Source: Darwinibacter acetoxidans_A
GTDB taxonomy: Bacteria > Bacillota > Limnochordia > Darwinibacteriales > Darwinibacteriaceae
Direction of reading: 5' to 3'
Assembly: GCA_041936745.1 (NCBI GenBank)
Contig: JBHGWS010000008.1
Span: 1-14,349, forward strand
Length of the DNA stretch: 14,349 nucleotides
The position numbers were made by a program, and so were the translations under genes. Below are positions 7,098 to 14,349 of the stretch, piece after piece. The notes under the pieces are model-generated. The model worked only from the letters and a program-made list of their open reading frames with translations. It did not search any database and was not told where the DNA came from. Each line of letters starts with the position of its first letter. The first letter of the stretch is position 1.

Positions 7098-8669
7098 TTA
7101 TTCGGCTAACTTTAAATCGATATCGCCGTATTTAGCCTTAAAGTTTGCCTGAAACGCTTCGGCTAACTGGCGGGCTTTCACATCGTAAGCGTTACGGTCG
7201 GCCCAAGTCCGCTTCGGATTTAAGATTTCCCTTGGCACACCGGGGCAGCTGCGGGGCACTTTCAAGCCGAAAATGGGATCAACCCTGGTTTCAACTTGCG
7301 CAAGTTCACCGCTGAGGACCGCCGTAACCATGCGCCGAGTATATTTTAGCGCAATCCTTTCCCCTTCGCCATAAGGCCCGCCGGACCAGCCCGTATTGAT
7401 TAAATAGACCTGCGAGCCGTGCTTTTTGACCCTGTCTCTCAACATCTCCGCGTATTTTAAAGGTGAGAGAGGTAAAAATGGTTCGCCGAAGCAGGCGGAA
7501 AAAGTGGCCTCCGGCTCTTCGATTCCCCGCTCCGTACCGGCCAATTTACTGGTGTAGCCGGAGATAAAATGATACATTATCTGTTCATCTTCCAGTATAC
7601 TAAGCGGCGGAAGCACGCCGAAGGCATCCGCCGTGAGAAAAATGATTGCCTGCGGGTGTAAAGCAGTGCCCGCCGCAACCCGCCCCGGAATGTGATCTAA
7701 GGGGTAAGCTGCCCTGGTGTTTTCCGTCAGGGAAGCATCATCGTAGTTGGGGATGCCCGTTTTAGGATCCAAAACTACGTTTTCTAAGACGGAGCCAAAA
7801 CGGATAGCCTGCCAAATTTGCGGTTCATGTTCTTTGGATAAGTTAATGCATTTAGCGTAACAGCCGCCTTCCAGATTGAAGATGCCTTCATCTGACCAGC
7901 CGTGCTCGTCATCCCCTACTAAGCGGCGCTTGGGGTCTGTGGATAAGGTGGTTTTCCCTGTGCCGGAAAGGCCGAAAAACAAAGCAGGCCTATTATCCTC
8001 ACCCACATTGGCCGAGCAGTGCATGGGCAGGACACCCCGCTGGGGCAGTAAAAAATTCAGAACCGAAAACATCGACTTTTTAATTTCACCGGCATAAGCG
8101 CTGCCGCCGATTAAAACCATGCGCTGGGAAAAAGAAATAATGACAAAGGCTTCGGAATTAGTGCCGTCCTCCTTCGGATCCGCTTTCAACCCGGGGACGG
8201 CAATTACCGTAAACTGGGGCTCAAGCGCCACCAATTCACTCTGCGTGGGCCTGATAAACAGCTGCCGGGCAAAAAGATTCTGCCAAGCATATTCAGTGAT
8301 TACCCGTAAAGGAACGCGGTATTGGGGGTCAGCGCCCACATAACCGTCAAAGACAAATAATTCTGGGGCTGTTTGCAGGTAATCAAGGGCTTTTTTAAAC
8401 ATCCTCTGAAAGTTCTCTGCGGAAAAGGGCATATTCACGGGCCCCCAAGCAACAAGATCTCGGGTAGCCTCGTCTTTGACTATAAATTTGTCCCGCGGCG
8501 ACCTTCCCGTATATTTTCCCGTCTCAACGGTTAATGCACCTGTTTGGGAAAGTTTGCCTTCGCTTTTGGCGACTGCTTTTTCCACCAAATGCGGTGTGGG
8601 CAGATTGAAATGTGTTGTGGGCTGTGCCAAGACCGTTTTTAGTTTAGCCGCTAAATTTTCGTTAGTCAT
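7098..8669 (-). CDS. pckA: Phosphoenolpyruvate carboxykinase (ATP)
   Basis: PckA interconverts oxaloacetate + ATP and PEP + CO2 + ADP, linking the C4-acid and glycolytic pools in the cytoplasm. The 523-residue length is typical of the ATP-type enzyme. Visible: YTGRSPRDKF (53-62, substrate-binding R57), SAYAGEIKKSMF (190-201), PMHCSANVG (215-223), the P-loop GLSGTGKTTLS (233-243) and the metal/ATP segment VGDDEHGWSDEG (251-262) followed by FNLEGGCYAKC. I chose the ATG at 8667-8669 because AGGAGG (8677-8682) is seven bases upstream; the ATG two codons earlier would begin one base from it. It follows DegV by 20 bases and may be read from the mnmA promoter, ending at the hairpin 7049-7092. In an anaerobe the direction could be gluconeogenic or CO2-fixing; the sequence does not tell. 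Confidence 0.97.
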   Translation of the reverse strand: MTNENLAAKLKTVLAQPTTHFNLPTPHLVEKAVAKSEGKLSQTGALTVETGKYTGRSPRDKFIVKDEATRDLVAWGPVNMPFSAENFQRMFKKALDYLQTAPELFVFDGYVGADPQYRVPLRVITEYAWQNLFARQLFIRPTQSELVALEPQFTVIAVPGLKADPKEDGTNSEAFVIISFSQRMVLIGGSAYAGEIKKSMFSVLNFLLPQRGVLPMHCSANVGEDNRPALFFGLSGTGKTTLSTDPKRRLVGDDEHGWSDEGIFNLEGGCYAKCINLSKEHEPQIWQAIRFGSVLENVVLDPKTGIPNYDDASLTENTRAAYPLDHIPGRVAAGTALHPQAIIFLTADAFGVLPPLSILEDEQIMYHFISGYTSKLAGTERGIEEPEATFSACFGEPFLPLSPLKYAEMLRDRVKKHGSQVYLINTGWSGGPYGEGERIALKYTRRMVTAVLSGELAQVETRVDPIFGLKVPRSCPGVPREILNPKRTWADRNAYDVKARQLAEAFQANFKAKYGDIDLKLAE

Positions 8670-8676
8670 TTCCATG

Positions 8677-8682
8677 CCTCCT
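8677..8682 (-). promoter_or_regulatory. Ribosome binding site of pckA
   Basis: A perfect AGGAGG on the minus strand is seven bases from the ATG at 8669 and only one base from the ATG at 8675. It therefore places the pckA start at 8669, giving a protein that begins MTNENLAAK. Confidence 0.8.
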
Positions 8683-8689
8683 AGAAATG

Positions 8690-9538
8690 TCAGTCGGTTG
8701 GGTACACGACCAGCCCTAAAGTCCCCGGCCCGGTGTGAACACCAATTACCGGACTTACATGTCCTGTTATTAGTTCAGCTATATTGCCAAGTTTTTTTAG
8801 GCGCTCTACCAATTCTTGTGCTTCTTCTTTAGCCCCGCCGTGGCAGATGGCTACATTGTGCATAGATTCAGCTAAATGCGTTTTTATCGTTGCAAACAAT
8901 TCATCCAGAGACCTTCTCCGGCCCCTGACCTTCGCATGCGTGGTATAAATACCATCCTCGTTGACTGTTATGATAGGTTTTAAGTTAAGAATTTGCCCTA
9001 ATGTACCGGCTACTTTCCCAATCCTCCCCCCCTTCGTCAGGTATTCCAATGTGCCTAGAACAAAATACACACGCATTTTAGCCAACGTTGCCAAAACATG
9101 CCTGCGGACTGCTTCGAAACTTTGGTTTTCTTTCAGTTTACGCGCTGCTTCAATGACCGTATAGCCCAAGCCCATGGAGATGTTTTTAGAATCGATAACC
9201 TCTATCACTAAATCTTTTATTTGGTGGGAAAGGTTTTCTATCAGCTGTGCTGTCCCGCTTAAACCGCTGGAAATGTGAATCGCGATTACATGGGTGAAGC
9301 CCTTCTCTTTCAGATCGGCGAATAAGGCTAAGACGTCTTCGGGGGACGGCAGCGATGTGCTCGGAATTTCCCGCGGCAGCCGCTCGTAGACTTCTTCTGC
9401 TGAAATGTCGATCTTATCCCGGTACTCTTCGTTTTCGTAAAGAATGCGCAGGGGCACTACCTTGATTCCGTATTCAGCGATAATTTCCAGCGGTATATCA
9501 CACGTGCTGTCAGTCATAATAGCCACTTTTTCTTTCAT
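8690..9538 (-). CDS. DegV family fatty-acid-binding protein
   Basis: The 282-residue protein is a typical DegV protein. The family binds a fatty acid, and in several Bacillota the members (FakB) present it to the kinase FakA for phosphorylation. Visible: VAIMTDSTCDIP (5-16), the STSLPSPED segment (60-68), HISSGLSGTAQ (88-98), the TKGGRIGK turn (168-175) and HTGPGTLGLVVYP (268-280), which together line the lipid pocket in the family. No FakA-like gene lies in the window. The ATG at 9536-9538 follows GGAGGG by five bases; a frame reaching back to 9586 would overlap DUF503 and lacks the family N-terminus. It sits 25 bases after DUF503 and 20 before pckA. The precise ligand is not readable. Confidence 0.92.
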   Translation of the reverse strand: MKEKVAIMTDSTCDIPLEIIAEYGIKVVPLRILYENEEYRDKIDISAEEVYERLPREIPSTSLPSPEDVLALFADLKEKGFTHVIAIHISSGLSGTAQLIENLSHQIKDLVIEVIDSKNISMGLGYTVIEAARKLKENQSFEAVRRHVLATLAKMRVYFVLGTLEYLTKGGRIGKVAGTLGQILNLKPIITVNEDGIYTTHAKVRGRRRSLDELFATIKTHLAESMHNVAICHGGAKEEAQELVERLKKLGNIAELITGHVSPVIGVHTGPGTLGLVVYPTD

Positions 9539-9563
9539 GGTTTCCCTCCAAATAAATTTAAGC

Positions 9564-9845
9564 TCAACGCCATTCTCTTGCCACATCAGTTATTTCCCAG
9601 CGAGGCTCGCTGTCCATAAAATTGAGCACCAGCTGCAGCTGCCTTTCAATGTATTCCCGGCTGTCGCCTGCTGCCGCCACCCCAATTTTAGCCCGCTGCC
9701 AAAGATTCTCGTTATCTATTTCTACTACCGCCACGTTAAATTGGTTCTGAATTTTTGTCGTAACGCTTTTGACTACTTTCCGTTTTTCTTTTAAAGACGA
9801 AGCCCCCGGCAGATAAGCTTGTACAACTAACGTGCCCACTAGCAT
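9564..9845 (-). CDS. DUF503 family protein (YlxP-like)
   Basis: This 93-residue protein matches the DUF503 / YlxP family: it begins MLVGTLVVQAYLPGASSLK, continues KEKRKVVKSV (19-28), and has NVAVVEIDNENLWQRAKIGVA (about 37-57) and a helical end with MDSEPRWEI (77-85). In Bacillus the relative ylxP lies near translation genes and is sometimes described as ribosome-binding-factor-like; the function is not settled. The ATG at 9843-9845 has GGGGGT about six bases upstream; longer forms would overlap the end of mnmA. It is 11 bases after mnmA, in the same direction, so it is very likely co-transcribed with that tRNA-modifying gene. Confidence 0.9.
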   Translation of the reverse strand: MLVGTLVVQAYLPGASSLKEKRKVVKSVTTKIQNQFNVAVVEIDNENLWQRAKIGVAAAGDSREYIERQLQLVLNFMDSEPRWEITDVAREWR

Positions 9846-9856
9846 GAACTTACCCC

Positions 9857-10921
9857 CTAAAACGTGTTTTCTATAATTCCGCCACCCAAGCATACTTCCC
9901 CTTGGTAAAAGACCACGGCTTGGCCGGGGGTTACCGCCCTCTGCTTTTTCTGAAACTTCACTTTAACGCCCGCCGCTTCGCAAAAAACTGTCACGGCCTG
10001 GTCCGCCTGGCGGTAACGGAACTTGGCGGTGCATTCGAATTTTTCCGCCGGCGGCTCGCCCCTGACCCAAGATAATTCCCGGGCAAAAAGGCCGCTGGAA
10101 TAAAGCGCCGGATGATCTTGGCCCTGCACAACCACTAAAGTATTGGATTTCAAATCCTTGCCTGCCACAAACCAAGGCTCACCCGCACCACCGATGCCTA
10201 AGCCTCTGCGCTGGCCTAAGGTATAATACATCAGCCCATCGTGGCGGCCTTTGAAGATGCCCGTAGGTGTCCGCATTTCTCCCGGCTGGGCCGGCAGGTA
10301 TCGGGAGAGAAATTCTTTGAAATTTTTCTCGCCGATAAAGCAGATTCCCGTGCTGTCTTTTTTTTCCGCCGTGATCAAATCGGCCGCTCTTGCTTTTTGG
10401 CGCACCTCTTCTTTCGTCAAATGCCCGATGGGAAAGAGGCTTTTAGAAAGCTGATACTGGTTGAGTGTGTAGAGAAAATAGGATTGATCTTTACCTCTGT
10501 CCTTACCGCGCAGCAAAGTAAAACTGCCGTCAGCCTCACCTATTTGAGCGTAATGGCCCGTAGCCAAATAGTCCGCTTCTAAATCGAGGGCTTTTTCCAA
10601 AAATGCCTTAAATTTAATTTCTTTATTGCACATCACATCGGGGTTGGGCGTCCTGCCGTTTTGATATTCGTTGAGGAAATAAACGAAGACCCGCTCCCAA
10701 TATTCCTTTTCAAAACTAACTGTATAGTAAGGAATGCCGATCTGCTGGCAGACCCTGCGCACATCAGCGTAGTCCCTGTCAGCTGTGCAGAGCCCGCTTT
10801 CGTCTACTTCATCCCAATTTTTCATGAAAACTCCGATTACATCGTGGCCCGCCTCTTTTAAGACCAAGGCCGCCACAGAAGAATCTACACCGCCTGACAT
10901 ACCGATAACTACACGTGCCAC
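9857..10921 (-). CDS. mnmA: tRNA-specific 2-thiouridylase MnmA
   Basis: MnmA activates U34 of the Lys, Glu and Gln tRNAs with ATP and replaces its O2 with sulphur passed on as a persulfide. The 354-residue protein has the PP-loop GMSGGVDSS (7-15) and the catalytic pair C98 (in PDVMCNKEIKF) and C194 (in STGICFIGE), both conserved for thiolation. It also has ATGHYAQI (120-127), DQSYFLYTL (145-153), and the C-terminal GQRRGLGIGG and barrel domain. The start is GTG, six bases after GGGAGGG. It leads the mnmA-DUF503-degV-pckA unit and is divergent from the esterase. A cysteine desulfurase gene, often its neighbour in Bacillota, is not within the window. Confidence 0.96.
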   Translation of the reverse strand: MARVVIGMSGGVDSSVAALVLKEAGHDVIGVFMKNWDEVDESGLCTADRDYADVRRVCQQIGIPYYTVSFEKEYWERVFVYFLNEYQNGRTPNPDVMCNKEIKFKAFLEKALDLEADYLATGHYAQIGEADGSFTLLRGKDRGKDQSYFLYTLNQYQLSKSLFPIGHLTKEEVRQKARAADLITAEKKDSTGICFIGEKNFKEFLSRYLPAQPGEMRTPTGIFKGRHDGLMYYTLGQRRGLGIGGAGEPWFVAGKDLKSNTLVVVQGQDHPALYSSGLFARELSWVRGEPPAEKFECTAKFRYRQADQAVTVFCEAAGVKVKFQKKQRAVTPGQAVVFYQGEVCLGGGIIENTF

Positions 10922-11014
10922 GCTTCGCCCTCCCTTCTTGTCTTTGTTATTTTATTTGCATTTTTATTCTCTTAGTGTTAGTATAATGTTATGATAAACT
11001 TGGGGGCAGAGAAA
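10922..11014. promoter_or_regulatory. mnmA / esterase divergent promoter with symmetric -10
   Basis: A perfect TATAAT on the plus strand (10982-10987) would start esterase transcription near 10994, leaving a leader of about 20 bases with GGGGG (11002-11006) before the ATG at 11015. The best upstream hexamer, TTGCAT (10956-10961), is 20 bases away, so the -35 is weak. On the minus strand the same site reads TATACT (10985-10980), a good -10 for mnmA, with only a poor CTGCCC (11009-11004) at 18 bases. Overlapping -10 elements on both strands suggest one bidirectional promoter. Confidence 0.5.
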
Positions 11015-11752
11015 ATGACTTCATTAAAACTACCCTATTATTACCCCGGCTCCGAAATCGGCTGCCTCTTGATTCACGGTTTTACGAGCACTCCCGCGGA
11101 ACTGCGCCCAATTGGCGAAGCCCTCCACAAAGCGGCTTATTCTGTACACGGCATCCTTTTAAAAGGGCACGGGACTTCGCCTGAGGATCTTCTGGAAGTT
11201 AGGTACAAAGACTGGCTCGAATCTGCCCAGGCGGGGGTAAACAAGCTGAAACAAAACTGCCAAAAAATCATTGTCATCGGCCACTCCCTGGGCGGCCTGT
11301 TAGCCCTGCAGATGGCTGCCAGAAATACCGTGCACGGGGTCGTGACAATCGCCGCAGCTATCAAGCCGGCTGACCGCAGGACGCGCTTGGCATGGTTTTT
11401 AAAACATGTTAAAAAGTACACCGCGGCCTCGCCCAAAAAACTGCCCGCAAAACAGCAGCGGTTCCTGCTCCACTATCCTTTTTTTCCCGTTGCGTCAGTT
11501 GCGGAGCTCCAGCGTTTAGCCTGGCATACCAAAAGCATCCTGCCGCAGGTGACCGCCGATGCCCTGATCATTCAAACAAGAGATGACGGCACGGTGAGGC
11601 CCGAAAGTGCGGAAATTATCTCCAAGCACATTTCTTCGCAGCACAAAAGGTGTTTGTGGCTCGAGAAGGGAACCCATAACGTCCCCGTCATCCCCCCTTA
11701 TAACGAGCAGATCGTGGCGGAGATCATCGATTTTATCGAAAATATTGCTTAA
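11015..11752 (+). CDS. Alpha/beta hydrolase, carboxylesterase/monoacylglycerol lipase type
   Basis: The 245-residue protein has the alpha/beta hydrolase fold and resembles the Est30-type carboxylesterases of Gram-positive bacteria. The oxyanion segment LLIHGFTSTP (18-27) precedes the nucleophile elbow VIGHSLGG (S91). The probable acid is D191 in TRDDGTV and the base is H221 in KGTHNV, giving a complete Ser-Asp-His triad. The cap region between is short (about 118-172). There is no signal peptide, so it is probably cytoplasmic and acts on short-chain esters or monoacylglycerols; the true substrate is unknown. I chose the ATG at 11015 because GGGGG lies eight bases upstream. The ATG at 10991 falls at or before the expected transcription start set by TATAAT at 10982. 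The stop shares bases with the convergent ABC gene. Confidence 0.9.
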   Translation: MTSLKLPYYYPGSEIGCLLIHGFTSTPAELRPIGEALHKAAYSVHGILLKGHGTSPEDLLEVRYKDWLESAQAGVNKLKQNCQKIIVIGHSLGGLLALQMAARNTVHGVVTIAAAIKPADRRTRLAWFLKHVKKYTAASPKKLPAKQQRFLLHYPFFPVASVAELQRLAWHTKSILPQVTADALIIQTRDDGTVRPESAEIISKHISSQHKRCLWLEKGTHNVPVIPPYNEQIVAEIIDFIENIA

Positions 11753-13620
11753 ACTGCCCGGTGGGCAGCAAATTGGCTGTTATACAATTCGGCATAAAAG
11801 CCGCCTTTAGCCAGTAATTCTTCGTGTGTGCCCTGCTCCACCAACTCGCCTTGGTTAATTACTAAAATCCGGTCCGCATCGAGGATTGTAGAGAGCCTGT
11901 GGGCTATCACAAAACTGGTGCGGTTTTCCATCAGCCGGGCCATGGCCTCTTGAATTAAACGCTCCGTGCGCGTATCAACCGAGCTGGTCGCCTCATCGAG
12001 GATTAAAACCACCGGATCGGCCAGGATCGCCCGGGCGATCGTCAACAGCTGTTTTTGTCCCTGTGAAATGTTAGCCGCATCCTCAGTAAGAATTGTATCA
12101 TATCCCGCGGGCAGAGTTCTAATAAAATGATCTACATGGGCCGCCTGCGCCGCCGCTTCAATTTCTGCATCAGTCGCCCCGGCCCGGCCGTAGGCGATGT
12201 TTTCCTTGATAGTCCCTTCAAAAAGCCAGGTGTCCTGGAGAACCATGCCAAACATGGTCCGCAGATTACCCCGCTTGATATCCTTGATATTTTTGCCATC
12301 GAAGGTAATGGTACCTTCGTTAACATCATAAAACCTCATCAACAGGTTGACAAGGGTCGTTTTACCTGCGCCGGTGGGCCCCACAATGGCTACCATTTCA
12401 CCGGGCTGCACATCTAAATTAAGATTTTTAAGCACCGGCTGAGCCTCGTTGTAACCGAAGTTAATTTCCTGCAGGCCAATTTCGCCCCGCGGGTTTATTA
12501 AACTTAGGGCATTTGGTGCATCCGCCGGCTCTTCTTCTTCGTCCAAAAGCTCAAAAACCCTTTCCGCGGCAGCTACAGTTGACTGCAGTATATTGGCAAT
12601 GCTGGCCATTTGGGTAATCGGCATTGTAAACTGGCGCGAGTACTGCATGAAAGCTTGGATGTCGCCAATTTTAATCATCCCCCGCAATACAAAAACACCG
12701 CCCAGTACCGAAATTGCCACATAACCCATATTACCGACGAACCTAATCAAGGGCATAATCGTGCCCGAGACAAATTGGGCTTTCCAGCCCGTGTCGTACA
12801 GCTCATCGTTTACTTCACTGAATTTTTTCACTGCATCTTTTTCCAAACCGTAAGCTTTAACTATGGTATGGCCTGTGTAGATTTCCTCCACGTGGCCGTT
12901 CAGTTCACCCAAAACCCGCTGCTGGCGGACAAAAAACTTCTGCGAGCGGGAAGCGATGAAAACGCTGATCCCCAGGCTCAGAGGCAGCATTGCCAAACTT
13001 ACCAAGGTTAAAGAGAGGCTGATGGTAAGCATCATTACCAAAACCCCGATGATACTGATCAAGGAAGTGATCATCTGCGTGATACTCTGCTGCAGGCTTT
13101 GGCTGACCGTGTCCACATCGTTGGTGACCCTGCTGAGAATTTCCCCGTGCGTTGTCGAATCATAATATTTCAAGGGCAGCCTGGCCAATTTCTCGCTGAT
13201 GTCTTCCCTCATTTTAAAAACGGTTTTTTGAGCTACGCCCACCATAACTAACTGCTGGAAATAGCCAAACAGGGCGCCGGCGATATACAAACCGCCTAAA
13301 ACAACCAGGATCCTGCCCACGGCAGCAAAATCGATCGCTGCACCGGGTATCCCCTGCATTTTAGCCATGATCCCCTCAAAAAGGACAGTTGTGGCTTGGC
13401 CCATAATCCTGGGGCTGAAAATCGTAAAAACAGTGCTTAAAACAGCAAAGGCTAAGACAAGAAGCAGGCTTAAGGCATGCGGCCGCATATAGGCAGCTAA
13501 GCGGCGCAGGCTCCCTTTAAAATCTTTGGCCTTCTCAACGGGCCTGCCAATCCCCCGCGGGCCAAATCCGCCGCCGCGGCGGCCGGGCCCTCGTCTTGGT
13601 GTTGTATCTTGTCTGCTCAT
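11749..13620 (-). CDS. ABC exporter half-transporter with catalytic Walker B (heterodimer subunit)
   Basis: A complete 623-residue half-transporter of the multidrug-exporter type: an N-terminal Arg/Gly-rich tail (about 4-27), transmembrane helices within about 48-345, then an ATPase domain from about 380. The ATPase has Walker A GPTGAGKT (414-421), Q-loop Q462, signature ISQGQ (518-522), Walker B LILDEA with catalytic E543, and H-loop IAHR (H574). The signature is altered at the third position (Q for G), while the catalytic Glu and His are intact. This is the pattern of the 'consensus Walker B' subunit in heterodimeric exporters such as TM287/288, LmrCD and BmrCD. The start ATG overlaps the stop of the partner gene by four bases (ATGA), with AGGAGG upstream. 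It is a membrane protein; the exported substrate is unknown. The stop overlaps the esterase stop. Confidence 0.93.
   Translation of the reverse strand: MSRQDTTPRRGPGRRGGGFGPRGIGRPVEKAKDFKGSLRRLAAYMRPHALSLLLVLAFAVLSTVFTIFSPRIMGQATTVLFEGIMAKMQGIPGAAIDFAAVGRILVVLGGLYIAGALFGYFQQLVMVGVAQKTVFKMREDISEKLARLPLKYYDSTTHGEILSRVTNDVDTVSQSLQQSITQMITSLISIIGVLVMMLTISLSLTLVSLAMLPLSLGISVFIASRSQKFFVRQQRVLGELNGHVEEIYTGHTIVKAYGLEKDAVKKFSEVNDELYDTGWKAQFVSGTIMPLIRFVGNMGYVAISVLGGVFVLRGMIKIGDIQAFMQYSRQFTMPITQMASIANILQSTVAAAERVFELLDEEEEPADAPNALSLINPRGEIGLQEINFGYNEAQPVLKNLNLDVQPGEMVAIVGPTGAGKTTLVNLLMRFYDVNEGTITFDGKNIKDIKRGNLRTMFGMVLQDTWLFEGTIKENIAYGRAGATDAEIEAAAQAAHVDHFIRTLPAGYDTILTEDAANISQGQKQLLTIARAILADPVVLILDEATSSVDTRTERLIQEAMARLMENRTSFVIAHRLSTILDADRILVINQGELVEQGTHEELLAKGGFYAELYNSQFAAHRAV
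11754..11768. terminator. Small hairpin at the shared end of the esterase and ABC genes
   Basis: CTGCCC (11754-11759) and GGGCAG (11763-11768) form a six-base perfect stem with a three-base loop, one base beyond the shared TTAA stop site. It lies within the last codons of the ABC gene. On the minus strand it is followed by TTTAAGCAATATTTTC, a poor U-tract; on the plus strand no T run follows. It may help end both convergent messages, but it could be chance. Confidence 0.3.
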
Positions 13621-14349
13621 GAGACCGCCTCCTCACTAAATTGCGAAGCCACAATTTCCCGGTATACCGGGCATGTTTGCAATAATTCCTCGTGTGTGCC
13701 TTGGCCGACCATCCGGCCCGCTTCCAAGACAATGATTTGGTCTGCGTGTAAAACTGTGCTGACCCGTTGAGCAACAATTATTAAAGTAGCATCTGCGGCG
13801 TTTTCCGTCAGTTCCTGCCTTAATTTTGCATCAGTTTTATAGTCCAGGGCGGAAAAGGTATCATCGAGCAGGTAGACTTGGGGCTGGCGCACTAAAGCCC
13901 TGGCAATCGATAACCTCTGCTTCTGCCCGCCGGAAACGTTGGTGCCGCCCTGGGCAATATAAGCATCGTAGCCTTCCTCCCTTTCTTCAATAAAGCCGGC
14001 TGCCTGGGCAATTTGGGCCGCTTTTTCTACCTCCCAAGCCTCCGCTTCTTGTTTACCGCTGCGGATATTTTCAGCGATAGTGCCGGAAAACAAAACTGCC
14101 CTCTGCGGCACGTAACCAAGCCTGGCGCGAAGTTTAGCAAGCGGCATTTCCCTAATGTCCAGGCCGTCTAAAGTAATGCTGCCCTCTTGGATATCATAAA
14201 AGCGCGGCACAAGATCCAAAAGCGTCGATTTACCCGATCCCGTACCGCCGATGACAGCCGTAATCTCGCCGGGCCGAGCCGCAAAAGAAATATTGCTTAA
14301 AACAGGTGTTTCCGCACCCGGATAAGAAAAAGTAACATCTTTAAATTCA
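13617..14349 (-). CDS. ABC exporter half-transporter with degenerate Walker B (partial)
   Basis: Only the C-terminal 243 residues are in the window; the frame stays open to the right edge, so the membrane domain lies outside. The whole ATPase domain is visible: Walker A GGTGSGKST (34-42 of the visible part), Q-loop Q82, canonical signature VSGGQ (138-142), Walker B YLLDDT with Asp (D163) where the catalytic Glu is expected, and AQRVST with Gln (Q194) in place of the H-loop His. These changes mark the 'degenerate' subunit of a heterodimeric exporter and complement the partner downstream, whose signature is altered but whose Glu and His are intact. A TTG at 14219, inside the Walker A helix, is a Leu codon and not a start. 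The stop overlaps the partner's ATG by four bases. Substrate unknown. Confidence 0.92.
   Translation of the reverse strand, partial: EFKDVTFSYPGAETPVLSNISFAARPGEITAVIGGTGSGKSTLLDLVPRFYDIQEGSITLDGLDIREMPLAKLRARLGYVPQRAVLFSGTIAENIRSGKQEAEAWEVEKAAQIAQAAGFIEEREEGYDAYIAQGGTNVSGGQKQRLSIARALVRQPQVYLLDDTFSALDYKTDAKLRQELTENAADATLIIVAQRVSTVLHADQIIVLEAGRMVGQGTHEELLQTCPVYREIVASQFSEEAVS

Noticed and set aside
10241..10582. A 113-codon open frame on the plus strand inside mnmA.
   Set aside because: mnmA has both catalytic cysteines and the PP-loop in the other direction; the plus-strand frame is a shadow.
10991..10993. The upstream ATG as the esterase start.
   Set aside because: It lies four bases after a TATAAT box, has no ribosome site, and would fall at or before the transcription start; the ATG at 11015 has GGGGG eight bases upstream.
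12610..13011. A 133-codon open frame on the plus strand inside the ABC exporter gene.
   Set aside because: It lies opposite the membrane domain of a clear transporter gene and shows no recognisable domain.
14217..14219. A TTG that could look like the start of a short ATPase gene near the right edge.
   Set aside because: The same frame stays open to the edge and encodes Walker A (GGTGSGKST) just upstream, so this is an internal Leu codon of a gene cut by the window.
1..14349. A mobile element, defence island, CRISPR array or tRNA gene.
   Set aside because: I saw no transposase, integrase, direct-repeat array or cloverleaf; gaps between genes are all under 140 bases and base composition looks even.

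Overview
The window is a compact bacterial chromosome segment with about 50% GC as judged by eye. It holds 16 protein genes (15 complete, one cut by the right edge), almost no spacer DNA, and no RNA gene, CRISPR array, insertion sequence or phage gene that I can see. Strong purine-rich ribosome binding sites (AGGAGG or GGGGG), frequent GTG and TTG starts, a DegV protein, a DUF503 protein, a Bacillus-type CCA-adding enzyme and a Bacillota-style heterodimeric ABC exporter together suggest a member of the Bacillota, probably of the clostridial type. A CotS-like kinase would fit a spore former but does not prove one. I cannot name the species.

Layout from left to right. (1) A leftward unit at 12-2864: sfsA, a HAD-family phosphatase, a CotS/aminoglycoside-phosphotransferase-fold kinase, and a small FmdB-type zinc ribbon protein. 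(2) A rightward single gene, cca (2986-4299), divergent from sfsA. Its 3' end overlaps the next leftward gene by 59 bases. (3) A leftward unit at 4241-6961: a DUF188 PIN-like protein, a three-domain NYN nuclease / LOTUS / cold-shock-like protein, a xylose-isomerase-like TIM barrel and a GNAT acetyltransferase. (4) A leftward unit at 7098-10921: mnmA (tRNA 2-thiouridylase), DUF503, DegV and pckA, ending in a hairpin. (5) A rightward esterase gene (11015-11752), divergent from mnmA around a symmetric -10 element. (6) A leftward pair of half-transporter genes (11749 to beyond the right edge) forming a heterodimeric ABC exporter. Its last gene shares its stop site with the esterase.

Most genes are housekeeping or widely conserved: tRNA maturation (cca, mnmA), the PEP/oxaloacetate node (pckA), fatty-acid binding (DegV) and export (ABC pair). 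RNA-related functions recur: CCA addition, tRNA thiolation, two PIN/NYN-fold proteins side by side, a cold-shock-like domain, and SfsA with a nuclease-like fold. The least explained parts are the NYN-LOTUS-cold-shock protein beside DUF188, and the kinase/phosphatase pair whose genes overlap by four bases. I found no clear sign of a new defence or mobile system.

Several starts were moved inward from the longest open frame because a good ribosome binding site sits just before the inner start: FmdB, the TIM barrel, NYN, pckA, DegV, DUF503 and the esterase.
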